Part shown: positions 44,150-54,798 of the stretch, piece by piece
Position numbering within the stretch: position 1 is the first letter of the stretch
How the letters are laid out: the number at the start of each line of letters is the position of its first letter
Assembly (NCBI GenBank): GCA_007258455.2
Contig: VDFB02047230.1
Location: forward strand, 153,313,797 to 153,377,796
Reading direction: 5' to 3'
DNA length: 64,000 nucleotides
Source: Sequoia sempervirens
Lineage: Eukaryota; Streptophyta; Pinopsida; Cupressales; Cupressaceae
The notes under the pieces: model-generated
The model's database searches: none
What the model was told of the DNA's origin: nothing
What the model saw: only the letters and a program-made list of their open reading frames with translations
Position numbers and translations under genes: made by a program

Positions 44150-46744
44150 TGCCTATGTGTACTAGATCCCTTGGGATGTGGTGTCCATGCTTGTCGAGAG
44201 ACGGTGGTGTGTGATTAGGATCTACTCATGCTTACCATCTCTTGCATAGTCCATAGCGACCTGCATAGCTCACCCTCACGTATCAATGCCTACACATGAT
44301 CTCACTTTGCATAGCCTCTATCAGCCTAGATTCTGGCATTCTCTCTTTAAAGCTGCTTGAAATTTGACTGTAAGATAGCCTCTCTCTCAGATCTTCAAGC
44401 TGCTCAAGCCTCCTCTAAATGCATTTCCAGTGCTAATACTTGACCCTCAGCCCAATCAATGCACCTGGATATGCCATCATATGCTCCCCTTAGTCTCACA
44501 TAAGGATCAAACAAGTCCATGCATTGCACCACAAATTATGGGGGTATGTACTATGTGGTTGTGGCCTCATCTATAGGAAGGGGTGACACTATCATTGCAA
44601 CCATACATTGAAATAGGTCCTTAGGATCTATCACAGGCCCTGTGAGATAGAAATCCTAAGAATAATCAGTATACATCATCATAACACATATAAATGAGCA
44701 TGATATACATAAAACATACAACATAACAATAAATATCATCACCTGGGTATGTAGCATGATTAGTAGGAATCTTGAACGCCTTGCTACTCTCTCTGTGCTC
44801 TCAGAAATTGGAACATGTAGACTGTGACCTCGTAACCTATGTGGGAACTATTTCTCTCCACTCAGCTCTAGAAGGACTAGCCTCACCTCTATCACTTTCC
44901 CCGCTCATGGGCTAGCTCTTCTCATCCTCCATCTACTCATCATCCTCATCCCCATCTAGAAATAGGTTTGTTGGATCTACCCTCTTACCTGACTCTCTGT
45001 CCTCTTCCCCTAGATTTGGTAAAGGTCCTGCGAAGCCCATAGGATAATCCATAGGAAAGATAGCTCCTGGATGAACCACCTCCCATCACTCATCGTAATC
45101 TTGTGTCGTGCTGACGTAGTCTATGTTAGAGGCTAGGGGCATGTTTATATCCTCCCCCTCTACATCATTTGAGATGACATTGTCTGTTGTCATCCATTTA
45201 AGATCTGAGGTCTGTGGGCACTCCATAATAATTGTCTATATGAATCTCCTAGCTGTGGTCACCTTTGTATCTTCCCTAACCATCTAATGATGTGATCGTA
45301 GTAGAAGGGTCTCACTACATGATCACACTATCTAAGAAAAATCCTGTCCCTCTGCATCTGCCTCAACTCTCCTATTGTGTCTGACCAAAATAGCTCCATT
45401 AGATAGGGTCCCCATATAATGTCCTCGCTCAGTCTGTCAAATCTAACCCTCTAGAATAGTACATCACTGTGCTGCCATGCCTGTCTCAGGGGATAGCTAA
45501 AGGACCATGGGTATCCCACTGCTATGGCAATTGAAAATCCTGCAAGTCTGATATAGGTAATGTGCTCTAAGATCCAATTCTATAGTAGGATGCAATGTGG
45601 CTCTTCATAAGTAAACTGACCCAGGTCATAGTACAAGTGTGCCAGTATGCTCTGACTCCATACGCAAAAACATGATAGTGCTCCATGTCTCAGATCATGT
45701 GCACTATCCCCCCCTCTAAATGTGCTCCATGACCATCAGGGACTAGTATCGGCACTACTATGAAAATAAAGATGCATCTAACTAGTGGTGAGTTTGCATG
45801 AATAAGCCATGAAAGCTCATTGTGTGGACCCACCCTGCGACAAAACGGTTTGCCTAGGTAATACTCGGTGTCAAACCACATCTCCTCAAAGCTCCTACCC
45901 TGCACTAGGAATACCCTCTCTCCTCGGATAGGGACTTGAAGTATGCGGTGCATGTCCTCCAATGTGACTGTCATCTTTCCTATCAGTAGATGGAAGGTGC
46001 AAGGGTTCGCACCCCATCTCTCTACCAACGCCATTAGAATGGCATCATGATACCACATGGCTAGTGAGAGATAGGCCCAATAGAGACCTTTCTCTTGGAG
46101 GATCTCCACATTCTGCTCAAGTATCTAATTGACAAGCTCTCGAAGAGGGGTGAACGTATGGCTACCCAAGTGCTGGAACTACTGGGGTGCAATCTGGCAT
46201 AAGAAAACAATCAAAATGTCATTTAAAACATCTTAAAATCTTAAATTTGTGCTTTAATGGTAAAAAAGTGTGCTAAAGTTGCTCTAGGATATCTTAATTA
46301 AGGGCTCTATACACTTTATTCCTTAACTGGGACACGTTGCGACAAAGTGGGACATGTTGTGACAAAGTGGGACACGTTGCGAAAAAGTGGGACATGTTGC
46401 GAAAAAGTGGGACACGTTGGGACAAAGTGGGACACGTTGTGATAAAGTGGGACAATTTGAAATAATGTAGAAAAATGAAAGAAAAACTCTCCCTAGACTA
46501 TAAATCCATCTAAATATTTCATAAAAACGTAAAAAATAATTAAATCAAAGTACAGAGAAGGTGAGATCCACTCATAGTAGACTGTAGCTCGCCCCATGCG
46601 ATCACCTCCCGTAGAAGCCCAATCCATGGATGGGTGGATGGAAATTTGCTCGACATGATGGATCACTCTACTTCTAACTTTGCAAAAAGTTAAAATATAA
46701 AATGAATATGGATTATCTTCCCTTGTATCTTTATATACATGCAT
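44150..46744 (-). pseudogene. Element B antisense extra ORF, plant-mobile-domain-like, broken
   Basis: The best part (45690-46190, minus strand) reads VEILQEKGLYWAYLSLAMWY, then LMALVERWGANPCTFHLLIG, KMTVTLEDMHRILQVPIRGE and LGKPFCRRVGPHNELSWLIH. The ALVERW-x-FHL-G-MTVTL-D pattern is the signature of plant mobile domain proteins. An acidic part (44880-45200) and a coiled-coil-like end (44240-44650) follow in other frames. A short N-terminal frame lies at 46493-46725 and could be a first exon, with an acceptor-like TTCTTATGCCAG near 46195. The parallel to element A (same place, same direction) shows a shared design. Stops are frequent. Confidence 0.65.
46327..46466. repeat. Tandem repeat, 20-bp unit, seven copies
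   Basis: The unit is GTGGGACACGTTGCGACAAA with C/T changes at CpG sites (GACATGTTG, GTGACAAA). Units start at 46327, 46347, 46367, 46387, 46407, 46427 and 46447; the last is degenerate. It lies between the possible first exon and the main part of the antisense ORF. Confidence 0.92.
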
Positions 46745-47222
46745 ATTTAGATCACTTTTTGTTAAAAAGAAAAGAAGTGCTTTTTTATTTAAATTGACAT
46801 ATTAGGAGCTAGCAAACTCTGTTTTTGATGTCGTTTGTTGCTTTGGAATTGTGGTTTCGCTCCCATTATCATCAAATGTCTATCATCATGTGGAATGGTA
46901 CTTGGAAATGCCATATGATGGACTTGTGCAATTTGATGTGCTTGGATTGCTACCTTGATTCCACCTTCGGAAAGCAAGCAAAATCAAGGGGGGGCATACA
47001 TCTACCCTCAAATTTAATTTTCTAAGCAAGTTAGATAAGAGGATTATAATTGAGCTACTAACAAATCTGTGATGCAAAATGTGGTTCCTAACATTGTGGT
47101 TTTGCAAGTAACTACAGTGGGGGCTTCATTCTCCATAGCGAATCCATATGAGTATCCTTTTATAAAGTTCTTGTTGAAGTACTTTAGCTTGCATATGCAT
47201 GTAGTGTCATATGGGTGCTAAA
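46745..47222 (+). other. Element B copy 1 region before LTR2
   Basis: Non-coding sequence matching 54480-54798 of copy 2. Where copy 2 has a purine-rich AAAGGGGGCTAAA before its LTR, this copy has GTGCTAAA, so its polypurine tract is shortened. Open frames on both strands here have no domain. Confidence 0.55.
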
Positions 47223-47851
47223 TGTAGTGTAGAAAAATGCATACCTTTGTATTTTCACACTTAATTTGGACTTATTTTAGCATCCCTTGCATTAAATTCC
47301 CTTTAGGTCACTTGTTATGGGGCCCTAAGACCCCTTTTTGTGCATCTTGAGGCATATTTCAACTCTGAACCTAACCAAAATCCATAAACGACTATTAATC
47401 TTAGTAACACACCTTTCAAGATTGAAAAATAGGCCTTGTGGGACCAAGATGCCACCTAGGGTGTCTTAGTCTCGGGAGCTTTATTTTTGAAAATTAAGAG
47501 CGAGAAATGAAAATATTTGATTTAAATTAGCATTTTGTTGGCCTTTGGGATCTAATAATCTGGTCATTAGATAGGAGTGCATATAAAAGTAAGATTCACA
47601 CCCCATTTTTACATAAGTTCTGAATAAGAGACTTAAGTTGAAGAAAGTTGAGATAAGGAAGCAAGTTGAAGGAGAGTTTCAAGTCTTGGAGCAACCTTCT
47701 ATTGTGTTTTTGCAGGATTTTCAAGTCCATTTTAAAAGCAAAGATCTAGCATTTCCAAAGAGTAATAATGGATTCCTATTGAGGATCATGAGAGATTCTA
47801 GGTTGGAGATGCAACTAGCCATTCTCCCAAGCTTAAAGACTTGTTTCTTTA

Positions 47852-48438
47852 TGCTGGTATATGGAGTCTAATTAGACTCGGTGGTTAAATTTTCCCCTTT
47901 TATCAACACTATTTCCCCCCAATTATTTAATGGGGTCAAGGGGTAGTACCACTTGCGGAGGTTTGGGGGCAGTGCCCCCAAGACAGGGTCAAGGGGCAGC
48001 GCCCCTGGTGCACTCCCTGTCGCGATATAGGGCAGGGTCGAGGGGCAGCACCCCCGTGGGCACTCAAGGGCAGCGCCCCGAAACCTCTCACATTTTTTAT
48101 TATTTTATAAATTCATCAAGTGTTATTTTTTCTATTGTCTGACATAAAAAATCCCTATTTTGTAACCGACATAAGTCTTGATAAAAGGCTAAGGATTAGG
48201 GTTTCTGTTGACACTGTATTGTAGCATTTGCATTGGTATTGAGTTGCAAGGATTATTGGTTGTAATCGGTTCGATTTATTGGATAATAATATTGGACTCT
48301 TTGTTGGTGGATGTAGCCGAAGTTTGGGTGAACCCCATTAAATATTGTCTCTTGCTGTTATTATTTATGTGTTTTTAATTCCTTTGTTTAATCTTTATTT
48401 GCATATAATTGATATTTTTCTGCATACAATTCCGAACA
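47852..48438 (+). mobile_element. Solo LTR, copia-like
   Basis: 587 bp from TGCTGGTATATGG to ATTCCGAACA with perfect CTTTA target copies (47847-47851, 48439-48443). LTR1 and LTR3 have an uninterrupted TTGTTTCTTGATTGATTCC-like sequence at this site. The right half (GGATGTAGCCGAAGTTTGGG, GAACCCCATTAAAT, TTTCTGCATACAATTC) is typical of plant copia LTRs. No internal part remains, so it arose by LTR-LTR recombination. Confidence 0.9.
47932..48080. repeat. GC-rich GGGTCAAGGGGCAGCGCCCC repeats in the solo LTR
   Basis: About four diverged copies of GGGTCAAGGGGCAGCGCCCC; the GGGGCAGCGCCCC part is self-complementary. The stretch stands out in AT-rich surroundings. Confidence 0.7.
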
Positions 48439-49341
48439 CTTTATTGATTCCATCTTCCATTGTTGTTCTATTTTCTACCTAGGGAAGGTACATTTCATGT
48501 TTATGAATTGTTAGGGTGATTAGAGATATCCTTTATAGGTAATTTACATTTGCATCTTTGGAATTCTATTCTAACACATTTGAATAGGGTTTCTCCATGT
48601 TCTAACTTGCATAATCTTAGACACACCTAAGATTAAGGCACACACACATTTCCATTTTCAGATTTATGATTTTCAATCAAGGTTTAATTACCAAACAAGG
48701 GGTTTGACTAGGGAAAACCCCCATCAAAAATTAATCCAAATTCCTTTGTTTTGCAGGTTATTTTATAGGTTCAGATCTAAAGTCCTGGCAGAGAAGGAAG
48801 TGCAGACCTTAAACCTCGGGATCACACTCAAATTAGTTAGAAATTTAGATTGGGACTAAGAAGGTAGTAAGGGAATCTTAGTCCTCTATGTGTAATTTTA
48901 AAAAGATTATTTTAGATCCTATTCTAGCATCCAAAGATTTTGCATCTTCCCCAAAAAATAGTAGCGAGACTAAGACAACAACAAGAGCGTCTTAGTCCTC
49001 AACATATTTTGACAGCTTCTTTGGATTTCTGGAATCCTTCTCACATCTTCGGACTTTCTAGGTACATACATCATAACTCCCTGTTGCATAATTTTATCAT
49101 TTGCATCCTTCATTTAGCTTGCATTACTAGGTTTTTTAGGTTGAATGCTTATTTGTCTTTTCCAAGTAGTTGCTTGGTGGTGAACCCCTAAAATCTTAAA
49201 GAACACACTCCTAGGTCTTCCTTGTTGAGAATTGAATCACCTATGAGGTTGATATTCAATCCAATTAGGATTACTAGGACATAATTGAATGACCTAGAGG
49301 AGAAGAGAGTGAATTTCACCCCCTTCCCCCCCTATAGTTCA

Positions 49342-49367
49342 CTATGATAACTAGGTGATGTTTGAAG
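49342..49367 (+). other. Duplication junction: 26 bp of element X flank after LTR2
   Basis: CTATGATAACTAGGTGATGT and the next six bases match the X sequence directly right of LTR3 (56364-56389) with one mismatch. At GAAG (49364-49367) it switches to pol sequence ACCATGGATTCATGAGATGC, equivalent to 34484 onward. GAAG occurs at both parental sites (56386-56389 and 34480-34483), a 4-bp microhomology. Confidence 0.88.
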
Positions 49368-50050
49368 ACCATGGATTCATGAGATGCATGCGGCGCCTTG
49401 AACTCTTTATCATATCATGAAGTATGTATATAAGAACAAGATATAGAAAATTGAAATGGACCCTGAGCCTAAAATTTGTTTACAAATTGAAAATGGAACC
49501 ACTAGTCCTCTGAACACATTAATTCCAACATAAAAAATAGACCCTATACAAAAAGAAACACAAGAGATGGAAACAATGTCAAAATTATCAGATGATGATT
49601 GGGGTTCTTTGGAGTTCACACCTTCATTTATGGGAGAATATATAATCACATGAAAAAAGGATGAAAAAGAAAAATAATCAATGGTTATGTCAACACAAAA
49701 ATAAGGAGAAAACTCACAAGCATCTACCTCATCTACTCTTGAAGAAGACACAAGCTACAAAACAAACTTTGATGAGAGGTTATCAATAACCACCAAACCC
49801 GAAAGAAATGGAAAAAATTTATGGTTGAGGTTATGAACTTATGAAACAATTGGGGTATAGTGGAAAAGGATGTGGAAAGAAAGAAAAAGGAATTCATGTT
49901 CCTATGGAACCTAACATGCAAGAAATAAAAAATGGTTTGGGATACTGTCCTTCTAAGATAACACAAGTAAACATGAGACCTTCATTAAACATCAACACTG
50001 TTATGGGTAAAAAAAATCAATCTTACCTTGAAGCATCTAGAAATGCTTGA
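49368..50050 (+). pseudogene. Element B copy 2 protease end and G-patch
   Basis: Coding begins abruptly inside the protease (PWIHEMHAAP-like, broken). The G-patch is at 49841-49960: KQLGYSGKGCGKKEKGIHVP, EIKNGLGYCP. Between them is the acidic linker in broken frames. The minus-strand open frames over this part are shadows. Confidence 0.75.
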
Positions 50051-51200
50051 TATGAATTTTGAACCATCATGGGAATACTGTGAAGATGACGAATCCTTGA
50101 AAAAAATGCTAGGATCTTATGATAAACCATTTACTCCTCACAAGACAAAGGTTACATGTGCTATGATTAGTACCAAACAGAAATATGGAGAAAAGGAGAA
50201 TAGTGAGATAGACATGAATAATGAAGAATACAACCTTGATTTTTTGAGATCAAATGCGCTTCCTTTAGGGGATACTATGGATATAGCAATAGACATCAAT
50301 GATAAAGAGAAATTCATTAAGATAGGAAAATTCCTTGATGATGGAGAACAAGAGGATACTGCAAATTTGCTTCATGACTTTCCCAAAAAAAATTCTTGGA
50401 CTTATTCTGATATGTCAGGAATTGAACCTAAGATTGTAACACCCAGCATAGTCCTTGTTGAAAAGGCTAAGCCTGTTAGACAAAAAAATTGCAAAATGAA
50501 CCCTAAAATAGCCTTGCTGGTTAAGGAATACATTGAAAAACTCCTTAAGTCTGGTTTCATAATACCTATGGATTTTTCTACTTGGATCTCAAAAAATTTT
50601 GTAGTCGCAAAACCTGACAATTGTATTAGGATGTGTATGGATTTTCATGATTTGAACAAAGCATCTTTAAAAGATGACTCTCCCCTTCCTAATATTGACA
50701 TGATAGTAGAATCAACCGCGGGACATTCTTTGTTTTCATTCATGGATGGATTTTTTTGGATACAATCATATCTTCATCAACCCTCAAGATCAGTAGGTTA
50801 TGATGCCTTTTGGATTGAACAATGCGAGTGCAACATATCAATGAGCTATAACACTAATATTCCACGATTACATACATAAGATTTTGGAAGATTATGTTGA
50901 TGATATTATAGCTAAATATTTAACAAGGAAAGATAATGTGAATGTTCTTTGGAAGGTCTTTGAGTGAATTGAAAAATACAACATGAGATTGAATCTGAAA
51001 AAGTGTGTCTTTAGTGTGGATAGTGGAAAATTTTTAGGTTTTATCGTATCTCGTAGAGGCATTGAGGTGGACACAAAGAAAATTGATGCTATCATTAACA
51101 TGTTTCCTCCTAGAAATATCTCTCAATTTCGTACCTTACATGGAAGACTTCAAGCCATTCAACGATTTGTAGCATCCTTAGCAGATTGAACATTACCATT
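50028..51200 (+). pseudogene. pol: Element B copy 2 reverse transcriptase
   Basis: A 283-codon frame (50028-50879) holds the linker SWEYCEDDESLKKMLGSYD and RT fingers (MNPKIALLVKEYIEKLLKSG, MCMDFHDLNKASLKDDSPLP, LFSFMDGF). A frameshift at about 50755 and a deletion of some 60 bases remove the GTFYWVMMPFGL region. The YVDD site is intact at 50893-50904 in another frame. 50983-51189 has CVFSVDSGKFLGFIVSRRGI and LHGRLQAIQRFVASLAD. Confidence 0.87.
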
Positions 51201-51690
51201 TACACGTCTTCTCAAGAAAGGCATACACTTTGATTAGAATGAGGATTGTAAATAGGATTTTGAGAGTTTGAAAGACTATCTTGTCACTCCACCTATTTCA
51301 CAACCCGCTATGCAAAACAAACCATTCATCCTTTATACATCCACATCAGCCCATGCTCTTGCAGCATTGTTGGCTCAACAAGATGAAAAGGGTAAAGAAC
51401 ATCATGTTTATTACATTAGTTGAACATTGATTGATTATGAGAAATGATACACAACAATAGATAAACAATGTTTGGCCCTTGTATTTGTTACTAGTAAGTT
51501 GCAACACTACTTATTAAATGTTGAAATACAAGTAATGAAAAAGTTTGACCCATTAAACACCTCTTCACTAAAACAAATTTATCCGGACACTTAGCGAAGT
51601 CAATAATGTTGTTGAATGAATTTGACCCAAAATTTATTTCACAAAAATCAATTAAGGGTCATGTCTTGACCGACCAGTTGGCTGATGCTC
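51201..51690 (+). pseudogene. Element B copy 2 RNase H
   Basis: Broken frames give FILYTSTSAHALAALLAQQ, VYYIS and the end of the domain HVLTDQLADAPSP (51606 onward). It lacks one continuous frame. Confidence 0.7.
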
Positions 51691-52420
51691 CTTCTCCTTT
51701 AGCATTCCCTGGTAATGATTCTTTCCTTGATGATAATGTGTTAACAATTGAAGAAAATACATTGGAATTGTATTTTAATGGATCTAGGTACAGAACTGGC
51801 TCTGGCGCGGGGGTTAGAATAAAACTGCTCACAAAAGATCCTTTTCCTTTATCATATCAGTTAAATTTCCTATGTACAAACAACAGTATTGAGTATGAGG
51901 TGTTAATCGCTGGACTGCATGTCGCTTATGGGCGCTAGAGACATTAAGATATTTGGTGATTCACAATTAATCCTTAAACAAATAAATGGAACATATCAAA
52001 CAAAACATGACAAATTATCAAAATATAGGGATCTCACAGTGAAATTGTTAGAGAAGTTTGAATCCTTCACCATTGATAACATCCCTTGAAAAGATAATCA
52101 TTATGCACATGCAATGGAAAATTTCACTTCTCTTATTTCCCCTCAAGATCCTTCAAAATACTTCACCTTCATTTTCCATACAATTATGAAATCATCAATC
52201 AAAGATAAAATAGACGAAGTGTTAGCAACAACAATCAAAAAATTGAGTAAATGGTGATATGATATTCAATTATTTGAAAGACGGTACCTTTCCTGAGCTA
52301 AAAAATAAAAAAACTTGTTCTCATCTTCAAAAATTTGCATCTAGATACATTATCTTGGCGGACATCTTATATAAGCGGTCCTTTGATGGACTTTTTCCAA
52401 GGTGTCTTAAACAATCTGAA
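51691..52420 (+). pseudogene. Element B copy 2 second RNase H and linker
   Basis: LELYFNGSRYRTGSGAGV (Asp of FDGS replaced by Asn) and NNSIEYEVLIAGL are clear up to a frame break at 51938; IFGDSQLILKQING follows in another frame. The uninterrupted site for the copia insertion of copy 1 is at about 52150-52175. The linker IFNYLKDGTFPEL precedes integrase. Confidence 0.75.
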
Positions 52421-53507
52421 ATCCCTATAGAACTTGAATAAGCTCATGCAGGTGCTTGTGGGGTGCATTTTGGAGGAAGATCATTAGTTCAAAAGCTAAT
52501 CCACATAGGATATTATTGGAAAAACATGGAATGAGATTGGTTTGAATACGTTAAGAAATGTCACAAGTTTCGAGAGCATCAAAACTTAATTCATGATCTT
52601 GCCTTCGAGCTTCGCACACAAGTTCCTATTTGGCCATTCTTGGTATGGGGTTTGGATATTATTGGAAAAATATATCCACCCTCATTCACATGGCATACAT
52701 TTATAATTGGAAATGGATTATTTCACAAAATGGGTAGAAGCTATTCCCTTGCATTCAACAACTGCCGATGTAATATATTGTTTCATATTAGAACACATTA
52801 TTGCTCACTTTGGACTTCCTTCCACGTTAGTTTCAGACAATGGAACACCATTTAAGAATAATGATGTGAAGAAGTTCTTGGAAACATTTTATATACAACA
52901 TCGATTCTCAATGCCTTACTACCCACAATCTAATGGACAAGCCGAATCAACTAATAAAACTCTTGAACAAATTCTATGAAAAATAGTGAAAAAACATAAT
53001 AAAGGTTGGCATATGAAATTAACGTACACATTATGGGCTTATCGTACTAGTATCATAACTTCGGCATGAAACACACCTTACAACCTTGTTTATGGTGCTG
53101 AGGCAATTATGCCCCTAGAGTTAGAGATTCCCTCGTTAAGAATCACTCTTCAAGGGCTAATTGATGACAATACTTATAGGGAACAACAATTACACCAACT
53201 TGAAATGCTCGATGAAAGGTGCAACAACACCCTCAAATATCTTCAAGCTTATAATAAGAAAATGCAATGAAGTTATAATGAACATGTCATCCCTTGTTCA
53301 TTCACCAAGGGTTATTTGTTGTTATATGAAAATCAGTAAAATGTCAATGCTAACTCGACAAAGAAAGGAAATTTTAGCCCTAATTGGTTAGGACCTTATG
53401 TAGTTCAAGAGAGCTATGGGTTTGGAGCATACTTGATATCCGAAATGGATGGTACACCTCTTCGGGAACCTATTAATGCCACACATTTGTATCGGTACTA
53501 CATGTAG
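52421..53507 (+). pseudogene. Element B copy 2 integrase
   Basis: HAGACGVHFGG begins the zinc-binding part. The core has VWGLDIIGKIY, a frameshift near 52700, then DYFTKWVEAIPLHSTTADV, LVSDNGTPFKNNDVKKFLE and SNGQAESTNKTL with the catalytic Glu codon at 52944-52946. A TGA ends this frame at 52979. C-terminal text (LELEIPSLRITLQGLIDD, NFSPNWLGPYVVQES) ends at a TAG near 53505. This copy keeps all three DDE residues but not one frame. Confidence 0.85.
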
Positions 53508-54798
53508 CATTTCTAAATAGTGTGAGTTTTAAAGTAGTGTTGTTAGAGAAATGGATAGTATTCCATTGTTTCTTGCACTTGCTTTGTTCCGACACATAGT
53601 TCTTTGTGTCTTGAATTGCGGGGTAGTGGTTCCAATGTGGTTTTGGATTCTTAATTCAAGTATCATGCTATTTAGACCTTATGGTGTATGTTATGTTACG
53701 CTAAATCCTTATTGGCATTTAATGTTCTACAATTAAATCATAAGTGCATTTAATTTAGCATAACATAATGCATCATAAATTTGAGAAAACTTAAGAAAAG
53801 ACATGTTAGATCATGGAGATATTTATTGAATATTCTAACAAAGATTATTTAATAAATCACATTACCATCTAACACATAAATATAAAATTCAAGCATTCTC
53901 ATATATATATCAAAAGTTTTAAATACATCTCATCAATAGTACAATGTCACTATGGCCTATGACTACTGGATCCCTCAGGATGTGGTGTTCGTGCCCATTG
54001 AGAGTTGGTGGTGTGTGATCAGGATCTACTCATGCTAACTATCTCTGACATAGTCTGTAGTGACCCATGTAGCTCACCTTCGCGTATCGGTGCCTCCACA
54101 CGCTCTCGCTCTGTGCAGTCTCTATTAGCCTAGATTCTAGTATTCTCTCTCTAAAGTTGCTCAATCTTTGACTGTAAGATAGCCTCTCTCTTAGATATTT
54201 GAGCTACTCAAGCCTCCTCTAACTCCACTAGCAGTGTTGATACCTGACCCTCAACTCAATCAGTGGGCCTAGATATGCCATCATATGCCCCCTGAGTCTC
54301 ACATAAGGCTCAAACAGTTCCATGCATTGTTCCATGAATGGTGGGGGCATGTACTCTATGGATCTAGCCTCATTTTCACGAAGGGGTGGCACTATCATGA
54401 CAACTACACGTCGGAATAGGTCCTTCAGATCTATCATGGGCCCTGCGAGATAGAAATCATAAGAATAATTAATTTACATATGATGGACTTGTGCAATTCG
54501 ATGTGGTTGGATTGCTACCTTAATTCTGCCTCCATAAAGCAAGCGAAATTAAGGGGGAGCATACATCTACCCTCGAATTTAATTTTCTAGGAAATTTAGA
54601 TAAGAGGATTATATTTGAGCTATTAACGAATTTGTGATGCAGAATGTGGTTCCTAACATTATGGTTTTGTAGGTAACTACAGTGGGGGATTCATTCTCCC
54701 TAACAAATCCATATGAGTATCCTTTTATAAAGTTACTTGTTGAAGTACTTTAGCTTGCATATGCACATAGTGTCATATGGGCACTAAAGGGGGCTAAA
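53508..54798 (-). pseudogene. Element B copy 2 post-pol region with antisense ORF remnant
   Basis: 53508-53950 matches the post-pol part of copy 1. At 54000-54470 the C-terminal part of the antisense ORF remains (CMELFEPYVRLRGHMMAYLG, minus strand). Compared with copy 1, bases equivalent to 44677-46914 (about 2.24 kb, including the PMD core and the 20-bp repeats) are missing; the joint near 54477 has a short CAT match. The polypurine tract AAAGGGGGCTAAA lies just before LTR3. Confidence 0.75.

Larger units (their letters stand above)
47223..49341 (+). repeat. Element B LTR2 (middle), interrupted by a solo LTR
   Basis: It starts TGTAGTGTAGAAAAA and ends CTATAGTTCA; without the insertion it is about 1527 bp. 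TATAAAAG is at 47582-47589. Several positions agree with LTR3 against LTR1 (CCCCTAAAA near 49187, TGTCTTTTCCAAGTAG near 49155), as expected if LTR2 and LTR3 arose by duplication. Near 47440-47473 a deletion has joined the left arm of one hairpin to the right arm of the next, leaving one complete hairpin. It also has hairpins at 48852-48884 and 48966-48998. Confidence 0.9.

Noticed and set aside
46327..46466. CRISPR-like regular repeat
   Set aside because: The 20-bp units are head to tail without spacers; this is a plain tandem repeat in a plant retroelement.
49410..49966. Minus-strand frames over the start of B copy 2
   Set aside because: Antisense shadows of the protease-G-patch linker of the plus strand.
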